From Candidatus Solibacter sp. (GTDB lineage: Bacteria > Acidobacteriota > Terriglobia > Bryobacterales > Bryobacteraceae), in contig JANYJN010000618.1 of assembly GCA_025358475.1 (NCBI GenBank), positions 1 to 33,416 on the forward strand: DNA of 33,416 nt, read 5' to 3'. A program made the position numbers and the translations under genes. Positions 1-9,107 of this stretch are shown one piece after another. The notes under the pieces are model-generated. The model was not told the DNA's origin, did not search any database, and saw only the letters and a list, made by a program, of their open reading frames with translations. Numbering within the stretch: the stretch's first letter is position 1; each line of letters starts with the position of its first letter.

Positions 1-156
1 ACGCAGGCGAAGAGCAGGAAGCTGGCGAGAAAACACCAAAGAGCCGCCGATGAACGCCGATAAACGCCGATAAACACGCATGGCTTATCGGCTTTCATCA
101 GCGTTAATCGTTGGCCAATAAAGATACTTTCGCGGCTTCTAGCGGGTCGCGAGTGG

Positions 157-2073
157 TTACTTGGTAAACGCATACCACCATCCGGCGCGGAAATCGTTAA
201 AGGTGGCCCGGCGCGAAGGGTTGCCGACGAGATACGCGCCACGAAGCAGGTTGAATGTCAGGTACGTGGATCGTGCGAGGGGAAGGCGGACCCCGGGACC
301 GGTCTCGACGAAATTGGCCCAATCCTGGCGTTTGGCGTCGATGGTGGCGTTGCCATTCCAGTGGAGTTGCAGCGGACCCGCATTATATCCGGCGCGGGAT
401 TGCGTGTAGAGGAGAAAATCGTGATTAAAACGGCTGATGTAGAGCGCATCCATGGAGGCGTCGGCGAACCAGGCGCTACCCTCGCGATGCAGCCCGCGCG
501 CGGTCGATAAGCCGGCGCGGTAGTCGGGCGACACGTGCCCCTTAAGGTAGGTGATGGCGCTGCCTGCCTCGCCCCAGGCGGTGATGCCATGCCAGGGCTG
601 GGTGGCCGCGCCGACGGCGAAGATGAAGGAGCTTTCGGAGAGATACAGCGGGCTCGTGGTGCCAATGGCGCCGCGGGTATCGCCCACAAAGCGCAGGCTG
701 ACGTAGGGGCGTACCGGAAAACCGAGGTTGACTTCGGTCTTGACCTGGCCGTAGCCGAACAAGTCGTGCCAGCGCGTGGAAAAGATGGGAAACAGCCAGG
801 CGGTGGTGCGGAAGCGCTGCGCGGCGGCATGGAGACTGTGGAAGCCCAGCTCGGCGTCGGCGGCGATGGTGGGGTCGGGACTGCGCCGCGCCAGGTCGAA
901 CCACCGAAACGCCATGGCGTCGCGGCGCAGGATGTTGTTGGTCCAGGCCAGCTTGCGCATGATGTCGAAATCGCCCGGGTCGCTCTCATGGGCGGCTTCG
1001 AGGTACTTGAGCGCATCCTTCATATATCCGGCCTTGAAGCTGCGCTCGGCCATGATTTTGGCGTCGATGGATTGGGCGGCGGCGTGCGGTCGGACCACCT
1101 GTGGCAAGCGCAGCACGGCGCGGACGCGGTTGGCGAGATCGTCATCCTTGCCGGAGAGCACGCGGTCGAACAACGGCATGGCGGCGAGTTTCTCGCCGCG
1201 CGCGTAGAGCAGGAAGCCCAGTTGGGTGGCGGAGAGCAGATCTTCGGGCGCGTTCTGGGTGAGGATGCGAAACTCGGGTTCGGCCTCGCTGTCGCGGCCC
1301 ATGCGCAGCAGCAGGAAGCCCAACTCGCGGCGGAGTTGGTGGTTGGCCGGGTCGAGCGCCAGCGCCTGGCGGAACTCGCCGACGAACGGGTAACGCGACG
1401 GTAGGAATTCGCGGGCCATCTCGGCGGCGCGCGCTTCGCCCCCCCGGGAGGCGGCGAGCAGCGCGGAGGTGGCGTCGGGGGTGCGCCCCATGGCCAGCCA
1501 GACGCGGCCCAGGTCCACCAGAACGGTGCGCCGGTCGGCGAGTAGGCGCCAGGCGACTTCGAAATGGGTGGCGGCCAGCGCCAATTCGTCTCGCTGTTCG
1601 GCCAGGGTGGCTAACTCGAAGTGACCGCTGAAGTTATCGCTGCCCAGCACGATGGCGCGCTGCCACCGGGCGATGCCGCTGGCGAGGGGGTCGTCGATAT
1701 TGTGGAAGGCCCGCTCGGCGGTGGCGTTGCCGGTGCGCCGCAGGCGGTCGAAGACGCGGCGCGCCTCGGCCTGCTGTTGGGTTTCATAACAGAGGAAGGC
1801 GTACTCCAGGGCGGCGGTGGCGTCGGCGGGGTCCAGGCGCAGGGCCTCACGAAACTGCTCGCGGGCCAGGGTAGGCTCGCCGATTTTGAGGAGGGTGTAG
1901 GCCAGGTCCTTGCGGATATCGGCGCGGGTTGGGGCGGCCTGAATGGCGGCGAGAAAGGCGGGCACGGCGACATCGTAATCGCGCGCGCGCAGGGCGGTAT
2001 AGGCGCGGTCGGCATCGCCCGGCTGGGCGGATGCCAGCACCGCCGCAACGGCGTAGAGGATGAGGACGCGCAT
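157..2073 (-). CDS. TPR-repeat outer-membrane protein (signal peptide, TPRs, C-terminal beta-barrel-like region; BcsC/PgaA/NfrA-like architecture)
   Basis: 638-aa ORF; N-terminal hydrophobic leader MRVLILYAVAAVLASAQ; repeated TPR-like helices (ALRLDPADATAALEYAFLCYE etc.); C-terminal aromatic-rich alternating segments ending GWWYAFTK; AAGGT SD upstream of ATG. Confidence 0.75.
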   Translation of the reverse strand: MRVLILYAVAAVLASAQPGDADRAYTALRARDYDVAVPAFLAAIQAAPTRADIRKDLAYTLLKIGEPTLAREQFREALRLDPADATAALEYAFLCYETQQQAEARRVFDRLRRTGNATAERAFHNIDDPLASGIARWQRAIVLGSDNFSGHFELATLAEQRDELALAATHFEVAWRLLADRRTVLVDLGRVWLAMGRTPDATSALLAASRGGEARAAEMAREFLPSRYPFVGEFRQALALDPANHQLRRELGFLLLRMGRDSEAEPEFRILTQNAPEDLLSATQLGFLLYARGEKLAAMPLFDRVLSGKDDDLANRVRAVLRLPQVVRPHAAAQSIDAKIMAERSFKAGYMKDALKYLEAAHESDPGDFDIMRKLAWTNNILRRDAMAFRWFDLARRSPDPTIAADAELGFHSLHAAAQRFRTTAWLFPIFSTRWHDLFGYGQVKTEVNLGFPVRPYVSLRFVGDTRGAIGTTSPLYLSESSFIFAVGAATQPWHGITAWGEAGSAITYLKGHVSPDYRAGLSTARGLHREGSAWFADASMDALYISRFNHDFLLYTQSRAGYNAGPLQLHWNGNATIDAKRQDWANFVETGPGVRLPLARSTYLTFNLLRGAYLVGNPSRRATFNDFRAGWWYAFTK

Positions 2074-2149
2074 ATTACCTTAGAGATAGATAGTAGTGCG
2101 GTGGTGCGGGGGAGGTTCTCAGGGAAATGTGGGGTTGGCTTAATCACTG

Positions 2150-2345
2150 ACCGGTCGAGGCCTCATCGCGCAACGGCGGGCGGGCCTACGCACCGTGTTC
2201 GGCAGGCCACTCCCGTGTGGGACCGGCGTCTGGTGGTCCGCTGCCGGAACAACCACATCAGCACCTTGCAGGGCGCCAGCAGGCCGACGGGGGCGTCGGC
2301 CGCGGACCAGGGGGTCCGCCTCACCAAGCTCCGAGGGCGCCACAT
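2150..2345. other. GC-rich structured intergenic region, candidate ncRNA or cis element (strand undetermined)
   Basis: Abutting perfect hairpins GGCCGACG-GGGG-CGTCGGCC (2282-2301) and GCGGACC-AGGG-GGTCCGC (2302-2319), plus GGCCT...AGGCC (2183-2208) and TCCC-GTGT-GGGA (2211-2222); no recognisable protein. Confidence 0.4.
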
Positions 2346-2403
2346 TTAGTCTGCGTGCCGCCTCAGTGTTTCATGGAATTTCCCGCGCCGCGGGTCCATC
2401 CCA

Positions 2404-2429
2404 ACAGACCACGCAAGGTAATGGTCTGT
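2404..2429. promoter_or_regulatory. Inverted repeat about 40 bp upstream of addB
   Basis: ACAGACCA-cgcaaggtaa-TGGTCTGT: perfect 8-bp arms, 10-nt spacer. Confidence 0.4.
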
Positions 2430-2470
2430 CCCACCTCTTCCACCGTTGGTGATAGCCTGGAATTCCCATC

Positions 2471-5400
2471 ATGGACCGCTATTGCGAGTTGCGCGCGCGG
2501 GCGGCGGAGTTCGTCGCCGAGTGGGCGCAGTGGGGCGCGGTGGTGGTGCTTGGACCGGTGCGCGCGGCCGCCGACGAAGTTGCCCTGGCGGCCTGCGGCG
2601 ACGCGCTGGTGGGCGTACACCGACTGTCATTCCGCGAACTGGTCGGGGAACTTTCAGCCGCGGAGCTGAACCGGCGCGCGCTGGTGCCGGTGGGCCGGAT
2701 TGTGCGCGAGGCGCTGGCCGCGCGCGTCACGCAGGAGGCAGTGGGCGCCGGCGGCTTGAGCTACTTCGGGCCGGTGGCGGGCTTCCCCGGATTTCCGCGG
2801 GCGCTGGCCCGCACCTTTGAAGAGCTGCGCCTCAACGCGGTACCGCTGGATCAACTCCGCGAGTGCGGGGAATCGGGGGCGGACCTGGCGCGGCTGCTGG
2901 GCGCCTATCAGGACGAGCTCGGGGCGCGCGGCTTCGCCGATCACGCCACGCGGGTGGAACTGGCTCACCTGGGAGCGCGGGAGCAGCTTGGCGACAAGGC
3001 CGTGGTGGCGCTCGATCTGGCGCCGCGAACGCGCGCGGAGCGCGACTTGCTCACCCTCATCCTGAATACGGCACGGGCCCACCTGGATCTGCGGCTGGGA
3101 GCGGGCGATGCGTTGCCGCAATCTCCGCTGCAGGCTTTGCCGTACGCGTCGCTGGAGTTTGTTCCGCAGGCTTCGCCGCAGTCTCCGCTGGAATCTTCGT
3201 CGCAGGCATCGCCGCAGTCTCCGCTGGAATTTGTGCCGCAGTCTCCGTCGCAGGCTCTACCGGACTCTTGGTCGCGGGCTTTGCCCGAAACGTCGCTGGA
3301 ATCGCTGCAGCGATACCTCTTCAGTAGCGAGGTGGTACCGGCGCGTGAGGAAGACGGCAGCGTCGAGATCTTTTCCACTTCGGGCGAGGCGTTAGAGTGC
3401 GTGGAAATTGCGCGGCGCATCGGCGCGGCGGTGGAGGGCGGCGTGCCCTTCGACCAGATCGCCATCGCGGTGCGGTCGCCGGAGCGCTACCAGCCGCTGG
3501 TGATGGAGGGATTGCGCCGCGCGGGAATTCCGGTGCACTGCACGAGGGGCGCGCGGCGGCCCGACGTCGCCGGGCGCAGCTTCCTCGCCTTGCTGCACTG
3601 CGCCGAAGAGCGCCTCTCCGCCACGCGTTTCGCGGAGTATCTCTCACTGGGCCAGATGCCCGAGGACGAGGAACCGCCCACACCCGCCGCCTGGGAACGC
3701 CTGCTGGTGGACGCCGCGGTGATCGGCGGTCCGGACCGCTGGGAAACACGGCTCGATGGCCTGCGCGAGGAGCTACACCACCGCTATGGGGAGGAGGAAG
3801 ACGAAGGCGAACGCGCGCGTCTGGAGCGGCGGATCGCGAGCGTGGAGAACCTGCGCGGCTTCGCCCTACCGGTGATTGGCCGCCTGGCCGCACTGCCCGA
3901 GCGAGCCACCTGGGGCGAATGGATTGCGGCGCTCGGCGATTTGGCCGAATTCACGCTGCGCGAGCCGGAGCGCGTCACGGCGCTGTTGGAGGAACTGGAG
4001 CCGATGTCGCCCATCGGTCCCGTGGGCCTGGCGCAAGTGCTGCTGGTGATGGGTCCGCGGCTGACCACGCTGGCCGTGGAGCCGCGGGACTCGCGCTACG
4101 GCAAAGTGTGGGTAGGCGGCATCACGGAAGCGCGCGGCATGGCGTTCCGCCGGGTGTTCGTGCCGGGTGTGAACGAGGGGTTGTTTCCGCGCCCTCCGGC
4201 GGAAGATCCGCTGCTGCTAGAGGCGCAGCGCGCGGCTTTGGGTTTCGAACCGGGCGTGGAACTGCGCGGCGCATTGCAAACGGACGATACCGAGCTGCTG
4301 CGCATCGCGGCGGCCTGCGCGAGCGAGCGATTCACGCTCTCGTTTTCGCGCCTGGATCTGTTGACCGGGCGCGAACGCGTGCCATCCTTCTACGCCTTCG
4401 CGGCGCATCGGGCGGCGGGCGGGGAGGAGATCGATGTGCGCGAATTCGAGGCGCGCGCCCGCTCCGCCACGCGCACGCGCATCGGCTGGCCGGCGCCGGC
4501 CGACCCCGCCAGTGCCATCGACGACGCGGAATTCGATCTGGCCACCTTGGCCCCGCTGGTGAAGGGTTCGGGGCAGTATCTGAAGAGTCTGCCGGGGCGC
4601 GCGGTGGCGTCCCTGCGGGCGCGCTGGATGCGCTGGCACCAATCGTGGAAGGCGGCCGATGGCCTGTTCATCGAGGAAATCGGCAGCCACGCGCTGAAGG
4701 CCTACCGGCTGACCGAGCGCCCGTGGTCGCCTACGCTGTTGCAGCAGTACGCGCGTTGTCCGTACCGTTTCGCGCTGCGCGGCATCTTCGGCCTGCGTCC
4801 GGCGGATCGCCCCACGGGCATACAGCGCATGGACCCGGCGGAGCGTGGGAATCTCTATCACGCGGTGCAGTTTGAACTCTTGGGAGATCTGGCCGCGGCC
4901 GGCCTGGCGCCGGTCAATGGCGGCAATCTCGCCAAAGCGCTGGAACGGCTCGACGCAATTTTGGAGGTGGAGGCGGCGCGCGCGGAGAGGGATCTGGCGC
5001 CCGCCATCCCGGCGATCTGGCGCGGCGAAGTACAGCAAGTGCATGCCGACCTGCGCGGCTGGCTGCAACAGAAAGCGGCCGTTGAAGCGGATTGGACGCC
5101 CGAATTCCACGAGCTGAGCTTCGGCCTGAAGAATCCGGCGGGCCGCGATCCCCGCAGCCGCCAGGAAGCCGTCACCATCAGCGGCGGCTTCCAACTGCAA
5201 GGCTCCATCGACCTGGTGGAGCGCCACACAAGCGGCATGGTGCGCGTGGTGGATCACAAGACCGGGCGCATTCCGGATCCGCGCCCGGAGACGGTGGGCA
5301 AGGGCGAAGTGCTGCAGCCCACGCTCTACGCGCTGGCCGCCGAAGCGATGCTGGGCGAGCCGGTTTCGGTTGGGCGCCTCTACTATGCCACCATCGCGCA

Positions 5401-5635
5401 GAACTACACGGCGATCGACGTCCCGCTGCACGAGTGGACGCGCCGCCGCGCGCTACACGTGCTGGAAGGGATTAATGGGGCCATCGTCAACGGGACACTC
5501 CCCGCCGCCCCGCGCGAAGGCGGCTGTAAGAACTGCGAGTACCTCCCCATCTGCGGCCCCTACGAAGAGGAGCGCGTGAAGGTAAAGTCGCAGGCCGGGC
5601 TGAAGGGATTGAAGGAAATGCGGGGGTGGCGATGA
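2471..5635 (+). CDS. addB: AddB-like helicase/PD-(D/E)XK exonuclease subunit
   Basis: 1054 aa; C-terminal nuclease region with VVDHKTGRIPDPRP and Fe-S-type cysteines (YARCPYRFALRG ... CKNCEYLPICGPYEEE); followed directly by AddA-like helicase. Confidence 0.85.
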   Translation: MDRYCELRARAAEFVAEWAQWGAVVVLGPVRAAADEVALAACGDALVGVHRLSFRELVGELSAAELNRRALVPVGRIVREALAARVTQEAVGAGGLSYFGPVAGFPGFPRALARTFEELRLNAVPLDQLRECGESGADLARLLGAYQDELGARGFADHATRVELAHLGAREQLGDKAVVALDLAPRTRAERDLLTLILNTARAHLDLRLGAGDALPQSPLQALPYASLEFVPQASPQSPLESSSQASPQSPLEFVPQSPSQALPDSWSRALPETSLESLQRYLFSSEVVPAREEDGSVEIFSTSGEALECVEIARRIGAAVEGGVPFDQIAIAVRSPERYQPLVMEGLRRAGIPVHCTRGARRPDVAGRSFLALLHCAEERLSATRFAEYLSLGQMPEDEEPPTPAAWERLLVDAAVIGGPDRWETRLDGLREELHHRYGEEEDEGERARLERRIASVENLRGFALPVIGRLAALPERATWGEWIAALGDLAEFTLREPERVTALLEELEPMSPIGPVGLAQVLLVMGPRLTTLAVEPRDSRYGKVWVGGITEARGMAFRRVFVPGVNEGLFPRPPAEDPLLLEAQRAALGFEPGVELRGALQTDDTELLRIAAACASERFTLSFSRLDLLTGRERVPSFYAFAAHRAAGGEEIDVREFEARARSATRTRIGWPAPADPASAIDDAEFDLATLAPLVKGSGQYLKSLPGRAVASLRARWMRWHQSWKAADGLFIEEIGSHALKAYRLTERPWSPTLLQQYARCPYRFALRGIFGLRPADRPTGIQRMDPAERGNLYHAVQFELLGDLAAAGLAPVNGGNLAKALERLDAILEVEAARAERDLAPAIPAIWRGEVQQVHADLRGWLQQKAAVEADWTPEFHELSFGLKNPAGRDPRSRQEAVTISGGFQLQGSIDLVERHTSGMVRVVDHKTGRIPDPRPETVGKGEVLQPTLYALAAEAMLGEPVSVGRLYYATIAQNYTAIDVPLHEWTRRRALHVLEGINGAIVNGTLPAAPREGGCKNCEYLPICGPYEEERVKVKSQAGLKGLKEMRGWR
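3173..3230 (+). repeat. 36-bp-period in-frame minisatellite within addB
   Basis: TCGCCGCAGTCTCCGCTGGAAT at 3173-3194 and again at 3209-3230; flanked by degenerate units encoding QASPQSPLE-type repeats (about 3115-3312). Confidence 0.8.
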
Positions 5636-5692
5636 GGTGGCAAATCGTCAGGGAACCACTGCCTGGCCCCGCGAAGCGCATATTAAGCCGGA

Positions 5693-5728
5693 ATGCGACC
5701 ACACCGCGTCTCAGCGGTGAGGTCGCAT
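5693..5728. repeat. Palindromic element between addB and addA
   Basis: ATGCGACCACACCGC-gtctca-GCGGTGAGGTCGCAT; 14 of 15 positions paired. Confidence 0.6.
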
Positions 5729-5786
5729 GCCCGTTTGGTTCCGGCTGCGCAGGGAAAGGGAGAGTCTCTCGGCCCGAGGTCTCCGC

Positions 5787-8700
5787 ATGACGCCGGTTCC
5801 GGTTTCCGATCTGGATCGCAGTTGGGTGGTGGAGGCCTCCGCCGGCACGGGGAAGACCACGGCGCTGGTGGACCGTATGGTGGAAGTTATCGCCGCTGGA
5901 ACGCCGGTGGAAACCATCGTGGCGGTCACCTTCACGCACGCCGCCGCCGGCAACATGAAACTGCGGGTACGCCACGAGCTGGAACGGCGGCGTGCGCGCG
6001 AGCTGGACGCCGATGTTCGCCGCCGTCTAGCCGAAGCGGCGCGCACCCTGGACCGCGCCTTCATCGGCACCATACACGCCTTCTGCGCGCAACTGCTGCG
6101 CTGCCGCCCGGTGGAGGCGCGCATCGATCCGGACTTTCAGGAACTGGCGCAGCCCGACGCGCTGCGCGTCTTCGCCCGCGTGTTCCGCCGTTGGACGGAG
6201 CAGCGTTTGTCCACGCCCAGCCCCGCCCTGTCCCGCGCCTTCGCACGCCTGGGGTGGCGCGCCGAGCGCGACGGCGGCGAGCCGCTGGACGAATTGCGCA
6301 AGGCCGCCTGGAACTTGGCGGAGTGGCGCGATTTCGACGCACCCTGGGCGCAGCGCCCCTTCGCCAGGGACGCCCACATGGCGGCCCTTATCGATAGCGC
6401 CGAGGCCACCCTGCGCATTCCGTCGAAGGGTGGCAGAGCGCTGGAGGACTTCCGCCCCTTGCGCGAATTCGTCCTCCGTGCGCAGCGCGCCCGCGAAGCC
6501 GGACGCGTGGACTCGGCGGTGGTGGAGAGCGAGTTGCTGCGCCTGCCCATCGAGATGCGTTGGGTGAGAGGCCGCGATGCCCTCTATGCCGGCTGGGAAG
6601 AGTTAAAGCTCGCCATCGAGGCCTTCCGCCAGCCGGCCGATGCCGATCTAGCCGCCGGTCTGCGCGAGGAGCTTTGGGAAGTGGTGGGCCTCTATCAGCA
6701 GGAAAAGCAGCGCGCCGGCCAGCTCGATTTCCTGGACCTTCTGCTGTGCGCCCGCGACCTGCTGCGCCACGACGGAGCGCGCGCCGATTTCGCGCGCCTC
6801 TACCAGCGCATCTTCGTCGACGAATTCCAGGACACCGACCCGCTGCAGGCCGAAATCCTGCTGCTGCTGGCCGCCCGGGACCCCGCCGAGCGCGATTGGC
6901 GCAAGGCGCGGCCGGCACCCGGCAAGCTGTACGTGGTGGGCGACCCCAAACAATCCATCTACCGATTCCGCCGCGCCGACGCCCGGCTGTTCCAGCGCAT
7001 CTGCCAGGGGCTGCGCGGCGATGGCGTGGGAACGCGCGAGTTGACTCGCAGTACGCGATCGACGCAGGCGATCCAGAGTTTCGTCAACGCCGCGTTCGAA
7101 CACAGCATGGAGAACTACCTGCCGCTGGAGGGCGGTGGGGAGGGCCCCGAAGATCAGCCCGGTATTGTCGCGCTGCCCATGCCATACCCCTACGGCACGC
7201 GCAATCTCTCTAACGTCAAGATCGACGCCTGCTCGCCCAACGCGGTGGCGGCCTTCATTGAATGGCTCTGCCAGCAGAGCGGCTGGAAGGTGCGCGACCG
7301 CGCGACCGGCACCTGGGTGGGCGTTCGTCCGGAGCACGTCTGCATCCTGTTCCGCCGCTTCACGAATTACGGCACCGATCTGACGCAGGAATATGTGCGC
7401 TGTCTGGAAGCGCGCGGGATCGCGCACCTGCTGGTGGGCTCGAAGAGCTTCCACCGGCGGGAAGAAGTGGGCACGCTGCGCACGGCCTTGCGCGCCATCG
7501 AGTGGCCGGACGATGAGCTGAGCGTTTTCGCCGTGCTGCGCGGCAGCCTGTTCGCGGTGCTGGACGATACGCTACTAAGGTTCAAGAACGCGTACGGCAG
7601 GTTCCACCCGATGATGGAGTTGGCCGAAGAGCCGCAACCCGCTGGCGCCCTGGAACTGGCCGCCGAGTTCGTTCCCATTCGCGAAGGCCTCCAACTGCTG
7701 AGGGAACTGCACCGCCGGCGCAATTACCGGCCCATCGCGGACACCATTAACGGCCTATTGGAAGCCACGCGGGCGCACGCCGGCTTCGCCTTCCGCAAAG
7801 GCGGCGAGAGGGTTCTGGCCAATGTCTACCGCCTGACCGACTTGGCGCGCAGCTTCGAAGCCAGCGGCGCGGCCACCTCTTTCCGCGCCTTCGTGGAATA
7901 CCTGGAGAGCGAGTACGCGGGCTCTGACACCAGCGAAGCGCCGGTGCTGGAGCGGGAGGGCGGCGGCGTGCAGTTGATGACGGTCCACAAGGCCAAGGGC
8001 CTGGAATTCCCGGTGGTGATTCTGGCCGACCTCACGGCGAAGCTCACCGGACCGCAGGGCGCGGACCGCACCAGCGACGCGGAACGGCGCCTGTGCGCGC
8101 AGCGCCTTCTGTGGTGCGCGCCTTGGGAACTGCTGGACGCTGCCGAGACCGAAGCCAAGGCGGACGAAGAGGAAGCGCTGCGCGTGGCCTATGTGGCCGC
8201 CACTCGGGCGCGCGACTTACTGGTGGTGGCGGCCATCGGCGAGGAGGAGCGCGCGGGCGGGTGGCTGAGCCCGCTGCACGATGCGCTCTATCCGGCGAAG
8301 GACGAATGGCGCATCGCGGCGGCGGCGCCCGGCTGTCCCCCGTTCGGCGCGAGCACTGTTTTGAACCGCCCGCCGGATCAAGAGGAGGAAGTCTCCGTCC
8401 GGCCGGGCCTGCACTCTCCCAAGGCGGGCGGGCACCAGGTGGTGTGGTTCGACCCGGCGGTACTCGGCCTGCACGCGGCGCCGACGGATGGCGTGGAGAA
8501 CGAAGACGTATTGAAGGGAACGCCTGAGCAGGCGGCAGAAGGGCTGCGCCTTTACCAGCAATGGCGCGAACGCCGCACGGCCCGCATCGCGCAAGGCAGC
8601 GTGCCGAGTTTCCGCACCAGCACGGCCGAAACGCTGGGACGCGCGGCGGGGGAGGCGGTTCGGGTGGAGACCATCACGCTTCCCTTTGCCCCGTGCCGTC

Positions 8701-9107
8701 CTGGCGGCCGGAAGTTCGGGCGCCTGGTACACGATATCTTGCAGCACGCGGGCGCCGGGGAGGATGTGGACGCGCTCGGCGTCATCTGGGGCCGCCGACA
8801 TGGCGCTGGCGAATTCGAGCGCACGGCGGCGGTGAAGGTAGCGCGCGCCGCGCTGGCGCATGACGCGATGGCGGTCCCGGCCGGCGCCCGGCGCTATCGC
8901 GAGCTCCCCGTGATGGTGCGCCTGGAAGACGGCACGCTGGTGGACGGGCGCATCGATTTCGCCTGGTCGGACGGAGAGAGCTGGACGGTGATCGATTACA
9001 AGACGGATCGCCAGGAGAAGCGGAACGTGGCGCAAGTGCAGGTGTACGCCCTGGCATTACAGCGCGCCACCGGGCTTCCCGTGCGCGGCATCGTGCTGGA
9101 AGTGTAG
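5787..9107 (+). CDS. addA: AddA-like UvrD/Rep superfamily helicase-nuclease
   Basis: Walker A VEASAGTGKTTALVDRM, VDEFQDTDPLQAEIL, VGDPKQSIYRFRRAD, VQLMTVHKAKGLEFPVVIL, RVAYVAATRARDLLVV, C-terminal VIDYKTDR; ATG at 5787 precedes the helicase domain (ORF track starts at 5727). Confidence 0.92.
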   Translation: MTPVPVSDLDRSWVVEASAGTGKTTALVDRMVEVIAAGTPVETIVAVTFTHAAAGNMKLRVRHELERRRARELDADVRRRLAEAARTLDRAFIGTIHAFCAQLLRCRPVEARIDPDFQELAQPDALRVFARVFRRWTEQRLSTPSPALSRAFARLGWRAERDGGEPLDELRKAAWNLAEWRDFDAPWAQRPFARDAHMAALIDSAEATLRIPSKGGRALEDFRPLREFVLRAQRAREAGRVDSAVVESELLRLPIEMRWVRGRDALYAGWEELKLAIEAFRQPADADLAAGLREELWEVVGLYQQEKQRAGQLDFLDLLLCARDLLRHDGARADFARLYQRIFVDEFQDTDPLQAEILLLLAARDPAERDWRKARPAPGKLYVVGDPKQSIYRFRRADARLFQRICQGLRGDGVGTRELTRSTRSTQAIQSFVNAAFEHSMENYLPLEGGGEGPEDQPGIVALPMPYPYGTRNLSNVKIDACSPNAVAAFIEWLCQQSGWKVRDRATGTWVGVRPEHVCILFRRFTNYGTDLTQEYVRCLEARGIAHLLVGSKSFHRREEVGTLRTALRAIEWPDDELSVFAVLRGSLFAVLDDTLLRFKNAYGRFHPMMELAEEPQPAGALELAAEFVPIREGLQLLRELHRRRNYRPIADTINGLLEATRAHAGFAFRKGGERVLANVYRLTDLARSFEASGAATSFRAFVEYLESEYAGSDTSEAPVLEREGGGVQLMTVHKAKGLEFPVVILADLTAKLTGPQGADRTSDAERRLCAQRLLWCAPWELLDAAETEAKADEEEALRVAYVAATRARDLLVVAAIGEEERAGGWLSPLHDALYPAKDEWRIAAAAPGCPPFGASTVLNRPPDQEEEVSVRPGLHSPKAGGHQVVWFDPAVLGLHAAPTDGVENEDVLKGTPEQAAEGLRLYQQWRERRTARIAQGSVPSFRTSTAETLGRAAGEAVRVETITLPFAPCRPGGRKFGRLVHDILQHAGAGEDVDALGVIWGRRHGAGEFERTAAVKVARAALAHDAMAVPAGARRYRELPVMVRLEDGTLVDGRIDFAWSDGESWTVIDYKTDRQEKRNVAQVQVYALALQRATGLPVRGIVLEV

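Noticed and set aside
2140-2360. 6S RNA, SRP RNA, cobalamin riboswitch or 5S-like gene
   Set aside because: Short matches (for example GUGGCGCCCUCGGAGCUUGGUGAGG to part of 6S, CCGAACACGG to 5S) do not extend to the required global fold; no GGAAGGAAG for SRP; no full B12 box arrangement.
3397-5431. Long alternative-frame ORFs (492 aa plus, 404 aa minus) inside addB
   Set aside because: Arg/Gly/Ala-rich frames typical of GC-rich DNA; AddB motifs are in the 2471-5635 frame.
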